From Sphingobacterium faecale (GTDB lineage: Bacteria > Bacteroidota > Bacteroidia > Sphingobacteriales > Sphingobacteriaceae): a stretch of DNA of 64,000 nt. The notes beneath the pieces are model-generated. The model was not told the origin of the DNA, did not search any database, and worked only from the letters and a program-made list of their open reading frames with translations. A program made the translations under genes and the position numbers. The stretch covers positions 372,001-436,000 of the forward strand of contig NZ_JAERTY010000001.1 in the NCBI RefSeq assembly GCF_016746095.1, given 5' to 3'. Of this stretch, positions 34,971 to 43,689 are shown one piece after another. Each line of letters opens with the position of its first letter. Positions within the stretch are counted from its first letter, which is position 1.

Positions 34971-36602
34971 TTAACGTTCGATATCCTTTAAACTGTTCAT
35001 TTTTTTATATTCTAAGAACCCTTTTATATCTTCAAAGTGTTCACGAACACGTTTATTTCCAAATTCAAATACTTTGGTTGCTAGTCCATCGAGGAAATCC
35101 CTATCGTGGGACACTAAAATAAGAGTACCATCAAAATCCTGAAGTGCGTCTTTGATAATGTCTTTGGTCTTCATATCCAAATGATTGGTAGGCTCATCGA
35201 GTATCAATACGTTGACGGGCTCCAAAAGGAGTTTAATCATCGCTAATCTGGTTTTTTCACCGCCTGATAAGACTTTTACTTTTTTAGTGGTGTCGTCGCC
35301 ACTGAACATAAAGGCGCCCAACATATCTTTGATCTTGACACGTACATCACCTACAGCAATCTGATCAATAGTTTCAAATACGGTTAATTCCTCATCGAGT
35401 AGGGCTGCTTGGTTTTGTGCGAAATAACCTATTTTTGCGTTATGACCTACTTTTAGGCTTCCTTCGAAGTCTATTTCACCCATAATAGCTTTGATCATGG
35501 TTGATTTACCTTCACCATTCTTACCGACAAAGGCAACTTTCTCTCCACGTTCTATGACCATCGCTGCTTTTTCGAATACCACATGGTCACCGTACTTTTT
35601 GGTGAGCTCTTCTACCATTACAGGGTACTGGCCTGAACGGGGCGAAGGCGGAAATTTTAAACGTAGGGCTGACGTATCGACTTCGTCTATCTCTATTATT
35701 TCTAGTTTTTCCAACATTTTAACCCGGGACTGTACTTGTAAGGTTTTGGAATAAGTCCCTCTAAAGCGGTCGATAAATTCTTGGTTATCCGCTATGAACC
35801 TTTGCTGTTCTTCGTATGCTTTTAATTGATGCAAACGACGATCCTTACGGAGTTCTAGGTAATGACTGTATTTTGCTTTGTAATCGTAGATACGTCCCAT
35901 TGTTACTTCGATGGTACGGTTGGTGATATTGTCTACGAATGCTCTATCGTGGGAGATTACAATGACGGCTTTGGCCGAATTGATTAAAAAATCCTCTAAC
36001 CATTGAATACTCTCGATATCCATGTGGTTGGTCGGCTCATCGAGAAGGATTAAGTCTGGCTTTTTTAATAAAATTTTGGCCAGTTCGATGCGCATGCGCC
36101 ATCCTCCAGAGAACTCTGAGGTCTGACGTGTAAAATCTGTACGCTCGAAGCCCAATCCTTTGAGTACTTTTTCAACTTCAGCATCGTAATTGGTCTCTTC
36201 AATAGAGTAGAACTTTTCACTGAGTTCGGACACACGTTCGATTAGCTTCATGTAGTCGTCCGTTTCATAATCGGTACGTACGTTTAGCTGTTCATTCAGT
36301 GCTTCTAATTCATCACGCATCTGATAGACTTCTTCAAAAGCTTTTGAGGTTTCTTCAAAGACAGTCATATTGTCCTGCGTTAACAAATGTTGTGGCAAGT
36401 AGGCGATGACAGCATCTTTCGGTCCTGATACGTTACCGCTTGTAGGTTTGCCGGCACCGGCAATGATTTTTAATAAAGTGGACTTGCCAGCACCATTCTT
36501 GCCCATAAGGGCTATTTTATCATTTTCATTGATAGAAAAAGATACATCGCTAAAAAGAGTTGTCCCTCCAAATGATACGGAGACATTATTTACGTTGATC
36601 AC
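34971..36602 (-). CDS. ABC-F family ATPase (ribosome-associated, EttA/Uup/YbiT-type)
   Basis: 543 residues with two ATP-binding cassettes and no membrane domain. The first has Walker A 'GKNGAGKST' (34-42), 'FSGGWRMRIELAKILL' and 'LILLDEPTNHMD'. The second has Walker A 'GKNGEGKST' (about 362), 'LSGGEKTRL' and 'LILDEPTNHLD'. The two are joined by a long charged linker (about 235-300, the P-site tRNA interaction motif) containing 'YSKTLQVQSRVKMLEKL'. ABC-F proteins act on the ribosome to tune translation or give antibiotic protection. Nothing in the context points to drug resistance, so a housekeeping role is preferred. Confidence 0.92.
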   Translation of the reverse strand: MINVNNVSVSFGGTTLFSDVSFSINENDKIALMGKNGAGKSTLLKIIAGAGKPTSGNVSGPKDAVIAYLPQHLLTQDNMTVFEETSKAFEEVYQMRDELEALNEQLNVRTDYETDDYMKLIERVSELSEKFYSIEETNYDAEVEKVLKGLGFERTDFTRQTSEFSGGWRMRIELAKILLKKPDLILLDEPTNHMDIESIQWLEDFLINSAKAVIVISHDRAFVDNITNRTIEVTMGRIYDYKAKYSHYLELRKDRRLHQLKAYEEQQRFIADNQEFIDRFRGTYSKTLQVQSRVKMLEKLEIIEIDEVDTSALRLKFPPSPRSGQYPVMVEELTKKYGDHVVFEKAAMVIERGEKVAFVGKNGEGKSTMIKAIMGEIDFEGSLKVGHNAKIGYFAQNQAALLDEELTVFETIDQIAVGDVRVKIKDMLGAFMFSGDDTTKKVKVLSGGEKTRLAMIKLLLEPVNVLILDEPTNHLDMKTKDIIKDALQDFDGTLILVSHDRDFLDGLATKVFEFGNKRVREHFEDIKGFLEYKKMNSLKDIER

Positions 36603-36710
36603 GATACGCCTATGTTAAAATAAGTTGCAAAGATAGTATTTAGAAGTTAGATGTCGGATATCAGATTTGAGATAGTCGCTAGCAAAAAAAAGTGTTAACT
36701 ATCTTTTCAT

Positions 36711-37325
36711 CTAGAGCGATTTTGTCTGATGTTCTGGACAGTCTATACGGAGATCTGTGCTGGCTAAAGTTTGATTTAGCAATCGGCAATAATGAAGTGT
36801 CCCATTATCTGAAGATTGATAATAGGAACAGTTGATACACATTCTCTGAACACTTATTATTCCGGATTGATTGAGATGGGTGATGATTTCTAGAAGACTG
36901 GATAATAGGATTTCTTTACTCGTATCGTTTAATTTATGGATAGGTGTTCTTATTTCTTCTGTAAATAGGGAGGTCTGTCGAGCAATTTTTCTTCCTTTAT
37001 CTGTTAGCCGGATGGTGTAGCTTCTTGTATCCTGTTCCTCATATTCCTTGACAATAAGTACTTTTTGTTCCAATGTTTTGACGGTCTCGCTGATCGTCGC
37101 TTTGGTCATGTTGAATTCTTCAGCGAGGTAACTTACCTTCCGATTTTCGGCGTCGTGGTGAAGTAGAAAAATCAAGAGTTGTATTTGAGTAGGCGTCAGA
37201 GGAAATTCTTTGCTCTGACGCCATAGCAACACACGAAAAGATTGGGTTATTCTTTCCAATGAAGCTACAATTTTGCTTTCTATATTGCTGTTCTGTTGTT
37301 CCAGATCAAAATCGGATCTGTTCAT
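36711..37325 (-). CDS. MarR-family regulator with a C-terminal four-Cys cluster
   Basis: 204 residues. The winged-helix domain (about 40-135) has 'SYLAEEFNMTKATISETVKTLEQK' as recognition region and 'DTRSYTIRLTDKGR' as wing. The C-terminal extension (about 160-200) carries 'CINCSYYQ', 'YCRLLN' and 'DCPEH', a Cys arrangement suited to zinc or an iron-sulfur cluster, not part of ordinary MarR proteins. A metal- or redox-sensing regulator is inferred. It is on the same strand as the DUF2024 gene, 12 bases away, and the thioredoxin-like gene, the likely regulatory targets. Confidence 0.82.
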   Translation of the reverse strand: MNRSDFDLEQQNSNIESKIVASLERITQSFRVLLWRQSKEFPLTPTQIQLLIFLLHHDAENRKVSYLAEEFNMTKATISETVKTLEQKVLIVKEYEEQDTRSYTIRLTDKGRKIARQTSLFTEEIRTPIHKLNDTSKEILLSSLLEIITHLNQSGIISVQRMCINCSYYQSSDNGTLHYCRLLNQTLASTDLRIDCPEHQTKSL

Positions 37326-37337
37326 GGTGTATCCTGC

Positions 37338-37601
37338 TTATTTACAGTTTTCCATTTCATAGATAAAAACTCCTTTTTCTTTTATTTCATTCTGCCACTC
37401 CACTCTGACCTGCTCTATATGACAGAATTGACACTCATGGGATGTCAATGGCTGCCCTTCTTGATTCTTACTTTTTAGATAGTCCCTTCCATAATCGTAA
37501 ATTATAGTGGCATCTGTTATTTCTGCGGGGACAATAATGTCAAAGTGCATAATCGTACCATCTTTTTTTGTTACGTAGGTATCCCAAACAGCTACTTGCA
37601 T
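37338..37601 (-). CDS. DUF2024-family small protein
   Basis: 87 residues. 'VAVWDTYVTKKDGTIMHFDIIVP' at the N-terminus and 'HECQFCHIEQV' near residue 57 match the DUF2024 family, small alpha/beta proteins of unknown function. The CQFC pair suggests metal or redox chemistry. It lies 12 bases upstream of the Cys-rich MarR gene in the direction of transcription, so the two are probably co-transcribed. Confidence 0.85.
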   Translation of the reverse strand: MQVAVWDTYVTKKDGTIMHFDIIVPAEITDATIIYDYGRDYLKSKNQEGQPLTSHECQFCHIEQVRVEWQNEIKEKGVFIYEMENCK

Positions 37602-37642
37602 TTTTATTGATTTTAATGATTGTATGATTCTATTTTAATACG

Positions 37643-37685
37643 AAAAAATGCCCCACAAAGATAGCTATCCTATCCAAGTGGGGCA
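37643..37685 (-). terminator. terminator downstream of the thioredoxin-like gene (minus strand)
   Basis: TGCCCCAC (37649-37656) and GTGGGGCA (37678-37685) form an 8-bp GC-rich stem. On the minus strand it is followed by six T (37643-37648). It separates the thioredoxin-like gene from the DUF2024/MarR pair. Confidence 0.8.
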
Positions 37686-37690
37686 AGCAT

Positions 37691-37924
37691 TTAACCTTTT
37701 ACATCTGCAATCGATGCACCAAAGTTGATGTGTAACACATTACCTTGTGGTGTTACTAAAGCGGGGACGGATTTTACGCCAGCCTTCTCTGCTTCTTCTA
37801 TCCGTTCTCTGACTTCACCGATATGTACGACTTCTACATTGTCGGTTCCTACAAGGTTGACGATGTCGTGCTCTGCACTAATGCAGACGGGACATCCAGC
37901 ATGGTAAAAAATTGATTTTGACAT
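37691..37924 (-). CDS. small thioredoxin/glutaredoxin-like protein (CPVC motif)
   Basis: 77 residues from the ATG at 37924. The frame is open further to an ATG at 37972, but that adds a 16-residue tail before the fold, so the shorter form is preferred. 'FYHAGCPVCISAEHD' holds the redox pair at the start of helix 1, and 'GVKSVPALVTPQG' gives the cis-Pro loop typical of thioredoxin folds. It probably reduces disulfides in the cytoplasm. Together with the DUF2024 and Cys-rich MarR genes it forms a small thiol-themed cluster, though a terminator lies between them. Confidence 0.78.
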   Translation of the reverse strand: MSKSIFYHAGCPVCISAEHDIVNLVGTDNVEVVHIGEVRERIEEAEKAGVKSVPALVTPQGNVLHINFGASIADVKG

Positions 37925-38071
37925 GTTCACTAAAATTTTAATCTGTTTCTGAAGCAATATTGCCTTATTCAAAACTAGTTAGGATTCCTAACTATATCAA
38001 GAGGCATTGCTCTATTCGTGACTGGTCTACCGTTATTTTTTAATTCTGTCCTATCTTGGTTGGCTTGGGTT

Positions 38072-38791
38072 TTAGAAGCCGTATTTTACTTTAAGTATAT
38101 TTTTCTTTGTGTTTACTTTTAAAACTCTCATTCCCTGAAGCTCTGCCGTATCGGTAACATGAGTGCCTCCACATGCATAATTCAAGTAGTTGCCTATTTT
38201 TACAAGTCTAATGCTTGTATCGGCTTTTGGGGTGAAGTGAGAAGTTTTAAAGGAGTCTTTGTATTCAGAAGAACTTGTTGAAACTACCTTGGAATGAACT
38301 GGAATCTTTTGGAGAATCAGGGTATCTAAGATATTTTTGATGTCTTCTATAGCAATGTTTTGGATTGTTTGCCCTGTGTCAAACTCTATTGCGCTATTGC
38401 TGGGGTAATGTGAACCCTTGATTGGTGTAAGATTGAGTTTAAGCTCTTCATAGATTATCGAGGTGATAAGGTGTCCGGCGGTGTGTAGTCGGGAGTTTAC
38501 CGCTCTCTTGGTGGGATCAATTCTTAGCGTGATAATTGCATTGTCTTCTATTTCCTGCTTATCGATGTAGATTTTTAGACTATTAGCATTAAAAGATCCT
38601 TTTATTATTGGACTGGTAGTATTGCCAATGGTTATTTCTGCAGTGTCGCTTTCTTGTCCCCCTCCACCTGGGAAATAGCAGGATTCCTGAGGTATCACAA
38701 AGAATCCATTTTCATCCGTGCCATAATCTAGGATCTGTGTTTGGTTTAGCGCAGTCTCGGGACTGTGGTAGTATATCAAGTGTGTTTCCAT
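38072..38791 (-). CDS. alanyl-tRNA editing protein (AlaX-type)
   Basis: 239 residues. The editing domain shared with AlaRS/ThrRS is seen as 'FYPGGGGQESDT'-like N-terminal motif ('CYFPGGGGQESD', about 38-50), 'RLHTAGHLI' (zinc ligands His103, His107) and 'NYACGGTHVTDT' (Cys207, His211). These free-standing proteins hydrolyse Ser-tRNA(Ala) or Gly-tRNA(Ala). The size fits AlaX-M/L without the C-terminal dimerisation domain of AlaRS. It stands alone with 170 bases before the next gene. Confidence 0.88.
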   Translation of the reverse strand: METHLIYYHSPETALNQTQILDYGTDENGFFVIPQESCYFPGGGGQESDTAEITIGNTTSPIIKGSFNANSLKIYIDKQEIEDNAIITLRIDPTKRAVNSRLHTAGHLITSIIYEELKLNLTPIKGSHYPSNSAIEFDTGQTIQNIAIEDIKNILDTLILQKIPVHSKVVSTSSSEYKDSFKTSHFTPKADTSIRLVKIGNYLNYACGGTHVTDTAELQGMRVLKVNTKKNILKVKYGF

Positions 38792-38962
38792 ATTTGTTTT
38801 GGTATTTGACCGGTGTAAAACTGGGGTATTTAAAGGAAATAAAATAGGAGGTTCATAACATCTGGTAATTGGTTAACATTCGTTATCGGTTGTTAGTATA
38901 TTTTACTTGTGAGTGGCGTTTAGCCAATTTTCGAAATTAGGGGTATTCTCCACATATTTCTG

Positions 38963-40372
38963 TTATTTATCTTTTCTATTATATCCAAGAATATCCAATA
39001 CCTGATCTTCGTTTTGTTGCTCTGAAAAGACATCTACCTTGATTTCGCCTCGCTGATCGCGGTCAATCAGTATATGTTTTGGATGTGGGATAAGGCAATG
39101 GTGAATTCCACCGAAACCTCCTATGCTTTCCTGATAGGCACCGGTATTGAAGAAGCCAATGTAAAGAGGTTTGTCTTTATTGAATTTTGGAAGATATATG
39201 GCATTAAGGTGTTGTTCGGAGTTGTAGTAGTCTTCGCTGTCGCAGGTGACACCCCCTAAAAGTACGCGTTCGTAGTTCTCGTTCCAACGATTTAATGCGA
39301 GCAGGATAAAGCGGCTATTGATAGCCCATGAATCGGGAAGGGTGGTGATGAAAGACGAATCGATCATATTCCACCTTTCACGGTCATTCTGTTTTTTCTG
39401 GTAAGCGACTTTATAAATAGCACCAGCACTTTCTCCTACTGTAAATGATCCGAATTCCGTGAAAATCTTAGGTTCCGGGATATGAGCTTCGCTACATGCA
39501 TTCTTGATCTGGCTGAGAATTTCCTCCACCATATATTCATAGTCATATTCGAATGCCAAGGAGTTTTTAATGGGGAAACCACCTCCTATATCCAAACTGT
39601 CAAGACTAGGACATTCTTTTTTCAGCTCTACGTATATTTTTATACATTTCAATAATTCATTCCAGTAGTAGGAGGTATCGCGAATGCCTGAGTTGATAAA
39701 AAAATGAAGCATTTTTAGCTCGACGCTATCATTGTTTTTTATCTCGTTGCGATAGTAGGTAAGAATGTTCTTGTAGCCTATGCCTAACCGTGAAGTGTAA
39801 AATTCAAACTTTGGACTTTCTTCGGAAGCAATCCTTATACCTACATTGATTTTTTTGTCACCTTTGGCCAATAGTAAGTTCAGCTCTTCATAATTATCCA
39901 GGATGACAATTACATTGTTTTCTCTAGCCTTGTTCAACCTTATTATATTATCTAGATATTGTGCGTTCTTAAAGCCATTACATAATATGGAGGTGCTGTT
40001 ACTTATTTTATTTTCACTGATTAGTTTTTCTACTATGTTTATATCAAAAGCAGATGAGGTTTCAATATGAACATTATTCTTGAGTACTTCTTCTAATACA
40101 AAACTAAAATGCGAGCTTTTTGTACAGTAGCAATAGTGATATTCGCCCTGATAGCTGATTTTTTTCATTGCTTTTTGGAACCAAGACTTCGAACGTTGGA
40201 TATTCTGTGATATGCGTGGTAGGTAGGTGAATTTAAGCGGGGTACCATGCGCTGCAACGAGTTGCATGAGGTCGACACCGTGAAAAAGTAGCTGATTACT
40301 TGAGTCGAGTGTAAATTCCGGCTGCGGGAATACAAATGTCTGGTCGATTAGATCAATATATTTTGTTTTCAT
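38963..40372 (-). CDS. speA: arginine decarboxylase (fold type III PLP)
   Basis: About 469 residues from the ATG at 40372 (MKTKYIDLIDQ); the open frame reaches a GTG at 40411, which is less likely. An alanine-racemase-like PLP barrel: 'YHYCYCTKSSHF' carries the PLP Lys, 'SLDIGGGFPIK' the phosphate-binding glycines, 'IFTEFGSFTVGESAG' and 'LGGVTCDSEDYY' the active-site Cys and Asp. The last motif matches biosynthetic arginine decarboxylases more than diaminopimelate decarboxylase. It makes agmatine for polyamine synthesis in the cytoplasm. No agmatinase gene is adjacent. Confidence 0.8.
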   Translation of the reverse strand: MKTKYIDLIDQTFVFPQPEFTLDSSNQLLFHGVDLMQLVAAHGTPLKFTYLPRISQNIQRSKSWFQKAMKKISYQGEYHYCYCTKSSHFSFVLEEVLKNNVHIETSSAFDINIVEKLISENKISNSTSILCNGFKNAQYLDNIIRLNKARENNVIVILDNYEELNLLLAKGDKKINVGIRIASEESPKFEFYTSRLGIGYKNILTYYRNEIKNNDSVELKMLHFFINSGIRDTSYYWNELLKCIKIYVELKKECPSLDSLDIGGGFPIKNSLAFEYDYEYMVEEILSQIKNACSEAHIPEPKIFTEFGSFTVGESAGAIYKVAYQKKQNDRERWNMIDSSFITTLPDSWAINSRFILLALNRWNENYERVLLGGVTCDSEDYYNSEQHLNAIYLPKFNKDKPLYIGFFNTGAYQESIGGFGGIHHCLIPHPKHILIDRDQRGEIKVDVFSEQQNEDQVLDILGYNRKDK

Positions 40373-40500
40373 TTTACGATTTAGGGTTGGGTAAAAAGAC
40401 TCCGGGATCACCTGATATGAAGTTATCTGTTATTCTTGAGCGTAGTATTCAGGCGATCACCGAAGCCGGTACTCCAATTTAATAAGGTGGATATTTATCT

Positions 40501-41745
40501 TTAGGAAAGATTGACGATTTCTTTCTTTTTAATGCTGTTTTTTTTGTCTTTGTTGAACCACTTGAACTTACCATTGATCACCATATAAGCCAAGAGCCCA
40601 GCTACTAGCCCCCAAAAAGCTCCACCGATATCAAATAGACTAATATTTGCAGCAGAAACTAAAAATGTGATCAGCGCTACTTCTCTGGTCTTTACATCTG
40701 CCATGGCACTGGATATACTGCCTGCAATGGTACCTAATAATGCCAAGCCCGCCAACATCGCGATGAAGGAAGAGGGAAATGCCATGAACAGCGCAACAAA
40801 GGTCACCCCGAAAATGCCTACCAAGGAATACAGGATGCCACATGTTATGCCGGCAATATATCTTTTTTTGGGATTTTCGTGTGTATCCCTTCCTGTAGCT
40901 ATTGCTGCTGTAATGGCTGCAATGTTAAATGGAGACGAACCAAAGACAGCAAATACCATAGACCCTAAGCCGGTAGCAGTCAGTATCGGATTGGCACTCA
41001 TGTCCTTGTAACCATCATTTTGGAGGACAAGCATACCGGGCATGTATTGCCCTGTCAAAGTGATTATAAAGAGGGGTAAAGCAACACTCAATAGAGCATT
41101 GGCCGAGAATACAGGTGCAGTAAATACAGGTTTGGATAGACTCCATTCGAGTGTGCTAAAAGTGATACTATCAGTAATCAGGAGGTAGGAAAGTCCGATG
41201 ACCAAAACCCCTAATATGGCATATCTTGATGTAAGGCGTTTTAGAAATAAAAATGCGACAAACAGAAGACAGACCAATACTGGGTCTATGGATATTTCTT
41301 TGAATGCATTGATCCCGAAAGGGAAGAGGATACCAGCCAATAATCCTGCAGCAATCCCTTGTGGGATTAATTTGATCACGCGGTCGAACATTCCGGAAAG
41401 CCCAAGTATAAGAAAAGCAGCACCTGATACGACATAGGCACCGATGGCTTCGGAATAAGGTACTGTAGCCAGTGCCGTGATGAGGAATGCCGCTCCTGGG
41501 GTTGACCATGCGGTAATGATGGGCGTTTTGTAGCGTATGCTCAACCAAAGCCCTGTCAATCCTGTTCCAAGTGAAACCGCCCATACCCATGACGAGGTCA
41601 ATTCGGGACTTAATCCTGCTACTTTTGCTGCCTGAAAAATTAAAATAAAGGTACCTCCATAATTTACGATCACAGAAACGAAACCTGCGATGATGATACT
41701 TGGTAGATCACTGGCTTTTAGTTTGTCTTCTTCTTTAGTTTTCAT
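40501..41745 (-). CDS. benE: BenE-family benzoate/H+ symporter-type transporter
   Basis: About 414 residues with 11-12 membrane segments. 'AGFVSVIVNYGGTFILIFQAA' in helix 1, 'TAWSTPGAAFL' near residue 85, and 'GSSPFNIAAITAAIATG' near 275 are BenE hallmarks. Family members import benzoate, but no aromatic-degradation gene is nearby, so the real substrate is uncertain. ATG 41745 is preferred to the GTG at 41754. A TACTTTTG element (41848-41855, minus strand) about 100 bases upstream matches the Bacteroidota -7 consensus. Confidence 0.85.
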   Translation of the reverse strand: MKTKEEDKLKASDLPSIIIAGFVSVIVNYGGTFILIFQAAKVAGLSPELTSSWVWAVSLGTGLTGLWLSIRYKTPIITAWSTPGAAFLITALATVPYSEAIGAYVVSGAAFLILGLSGMFDRVIKLIPQGIAAGLLAGILFPFGINAFKEISIDPVLVCLLFVAFLFLKRLTSRYAILGVLVIGLSYLLITDSITFSTLEWSLSKPVFTAPVFSANALLSVALPLFIITLTGQYMPGMLVLQNDGYKDMSANPILTATGLGSMVFAVFGSSPFNIAAITAAIATGRDTHENPKKRYIAGITCGILYSLVGIFGVTFVALFMAFPSSFIAMLAGLALLGTIAGSISSAMADVKTREVALITFLVSAANISLFDIGGAFWGLVAGLLAYMVINGKFKWFNKDKKNSIKKKEIVNLS

Positions 41746-42139
41746 TGATGACACTGGTTTAATGTTGTTAAAGAAATATTGAAAAAGGATCTAGGATATC
41801 AGATAAACTATTCTTTTTATATCTATAAACCCTCTTGAACTTTGCGACAAAAGTAAATCTAAATAGATATGCATGGATGGTACAGATTCTTTATTATTGA
41901 GGGACCAGATTAATTATTTGGTCAGTAGTCAAACCGTTTTGAAAATAAAGGAGTTGCGATACTGTGCAGTGTCTTATCGGCGATATTGAGATAGCTCAGT
42001 TACGTTGTTTTTAAATAACCTAGTGTCTTTATCGCCTGGTCTAGGTGAATAAAACAAACTGCACTACTTTACTCCTCCAATTTACTCCTAGCTTTATGCC
42101 CATGATTCAGTTGGTGCTGATGGTTTATAAATATTTATT
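41746..42139. other. 394-base divergent intergenic region between benE and serC
   Basis: AT-rich spacer with no coding frame I would support. The one motif noted is TACTTTTG on the minus strand at 41848-41855, a full match to TAnnTTTG that could drive benE; no matching TTTG was found at the usual distance. No terminator, tRNA or long repeat was seen. Confidence 0.4.
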
Positions 42140-43216
42140 ATGGGTATGAAATATAATTTTGGAGCGGGTCCTGGTAAGTTGGCAAAGGAGGTTCTGGCAG
42201 AAGCAGCGGTAGCAGTTCGTGATTTCAATAATACTGGACTTTCTATCTTGGAGATATCGCATAGGAGTGAGCATTTTATAGAGGTGCTTAATGAAACAGA
42301 GCAGTTGGCACGTCAATTATTGGCTGTGCCTGATACACATGATATTATTTTTTTGCAAGGTGGAGCGAGTTCTCATTTTGCGATGGTGCCCATGAACCTG
42401 TTGCCCGATGATGGAACCGCTATCTATCTAGACACAGGGGTGTGGTCTAGTAAAGCAATCGCTGAAGCCAAAAAGTTTGGTAGAGTATCTGTTGTAGCTA
42501 GCTCTGTCAATGCGGATTATAGCTTTTATCCCAAGGAGTATACTGTTCCAAAAGATGCTGCATATTACCATTTTACTTCCAATAATACCATATATGGGAC
42601 AGGGACCTTCGAGACTCCCCAAGTAGATATACCTTTAGTATGTGATATGTCTTCTGATATTTTTAGTCGGGATATTGATGTGTCTGCCTATAGTCTCATC
42701 TATGCTGGAGCGCAAAAGAATACAGGGCCAGCGGGTATGACGCTAGTCATTATAAAAAAAGGAATTCTGGGAAGAACAGGACGGGATATACCGACGATCT
42801 TCGACTATGGAGTGCATGTGGCTCACAGGTCACTATATAATACACCAGCGGTATACTCCATATATGTAACGATGCTTAATTTACGTTGGTTAGCCGCTAA
42901 GGGGGGAGTATCCGTTATCGAACAGGAAAATATACGTAAAGCGGCGCTTTTGTATCAGGAGATTGATGATAATCCTCTTTTTTCCGGAACAGCAAGGAAA
43001 GAAGACCGCTCGCGTATGAATGTCACTTTTGTCATGAACTCTAAAGATCTGGAATATGAATTTTCGACTTTCGCATCGCAGAGAGGTATCGTAGGAATAG
43101 CTGGACACCGGCATGTCGGTGGATTTAGAGCGTCACTGTATAATGCAGTGGATTTAAAAGCTGTCGAGTTTTTGGTAGAGACTATGCGTGAGTTTACACG
43201 GATAAAGCAATATTGA
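42140..43216 (+). CDS. serC: phosphoserine aminotransferase
   Basis: 358 residues, class V aminotransferase. 'YNFGAGPGKLA' at the start, 'SILEISHRS' near 36-43, 'FLQGGASSHF' for phosphate binding, and 'YAGAQKNTGPAGM' with Lys193 as the PLP lysine are SerC signatures. 'GHRHVGGFRASLYNA' near the C-terminus holds the substrate-carboxylate Arg. It converts 3-phosphohydroxypyruvate to phosphoserine in serine synthesis. serA is not adjacent in this window. Confidence 0.93.
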   Translation: MGMKYNFGAGPGKLAKEVLAEAAVAVRDFNNTGLSILEISHRSEHFIEVLNETEQLARQLLAVPDTHDIIFLQGGASSHFAMVPMNLLPDDGTAIYLDTGVWSSKAIAEAKKFGRVSVVASSVNADYSFYPKEYTVPKDAAYYHFTSNNTIYGTGTFETPQVDIPLVCDMSSDIFSRDIDVSAYSLIYAGAQKNTGPAGMTLVIIKKGILGRTGRDIPTIFDYGVHVAHRSLYNTPAVYSIYVTMLNLRWLAAKGGVSVIEQENIRKAALLYQEIDDNPLFSGTARKEDRSRMNVTFVMNSKDLEYEFSTFASQRGIVGIAGHRHVGGFRASLYNAVDLKAVEFLVETMREFTRIKQY

Positions 43217-43241
43217 TATATTAACCCAATTTAAGTTTGCC

Positions 43242-43670
43242 ATGGAAAACAAGAAAATTGAAATGCCCCACCTGAACCAGTTATGTAGAGCGATATTTCA
43301 ACAGAATAAGGAGAAAGGATTTTGGAATAGAGAGATCAATATAGGAGAATGCTTGATGTTAATTACAGGCGAGCTCGGAGAGGCTTTGGAGGCTGATCGA
43401 AAAGGTAGACGTGTTAGGTTTATTGATTTTGAGGAAACGGTCGAAAAAGCAGGGTACCAGTTGTACGAATTCGCAATGGATCGCCATTATAAAGTGTTAT
43501 CTCAACTGTTTCTGGATATGGTAAAGGACACTTTAGAAGATGAGATTGCCGATGCTGTCATTCGGTTATTCGATCTCGCAGCAGCACTTGATATTGATCT
43601 GGAAAGTCATATCTGGGCAAAATTGATGTATAATAAGGGACGGGCTGAATTACATGGTAAATTGTATTAA
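43242..43670 (+). CDS. MazG-like nucleotide pyrophosphohydrolase
   Basis: 142 residues, all-alpha. 'LITGELGEALEADRKGR' (about 40-56) and 'EDEIADAVIRLFDLAAAL' (about 105-122) supply the E-x3-E and E-x2-D metal ligands of the MazG/dUTPase-like family, which hydrolyse non-canonical NTPs. It follows serC by 25 bases and may be co-transcribed with it. A Fsr-like transporter begins 19 bases downstream. Confidence 0.8.
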   Translation: MENKKIEMPHLNQLCRAIFQQNKEKGFWNREINIGECLMLITGELGEALEADRKGRRVRFIDFEETVEKAGYQLYEFAMDRHYKVLSQLFLDMVKDTLEDEIADAVIRLFDLAAALDIDLESHIWAKLMYNKGRAELHGKLY

Positions 43671-43689
43671 TCGGAAATAAAAAACACAA

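Noticed and set aside
38963..40372. Diaminopimelate decarboxylase
   Set aside because: Same fold, but the length and the LGGVTCDSEDYY region fit arginine decarboxylase better, and no lysine-pathway gene is adjacent.
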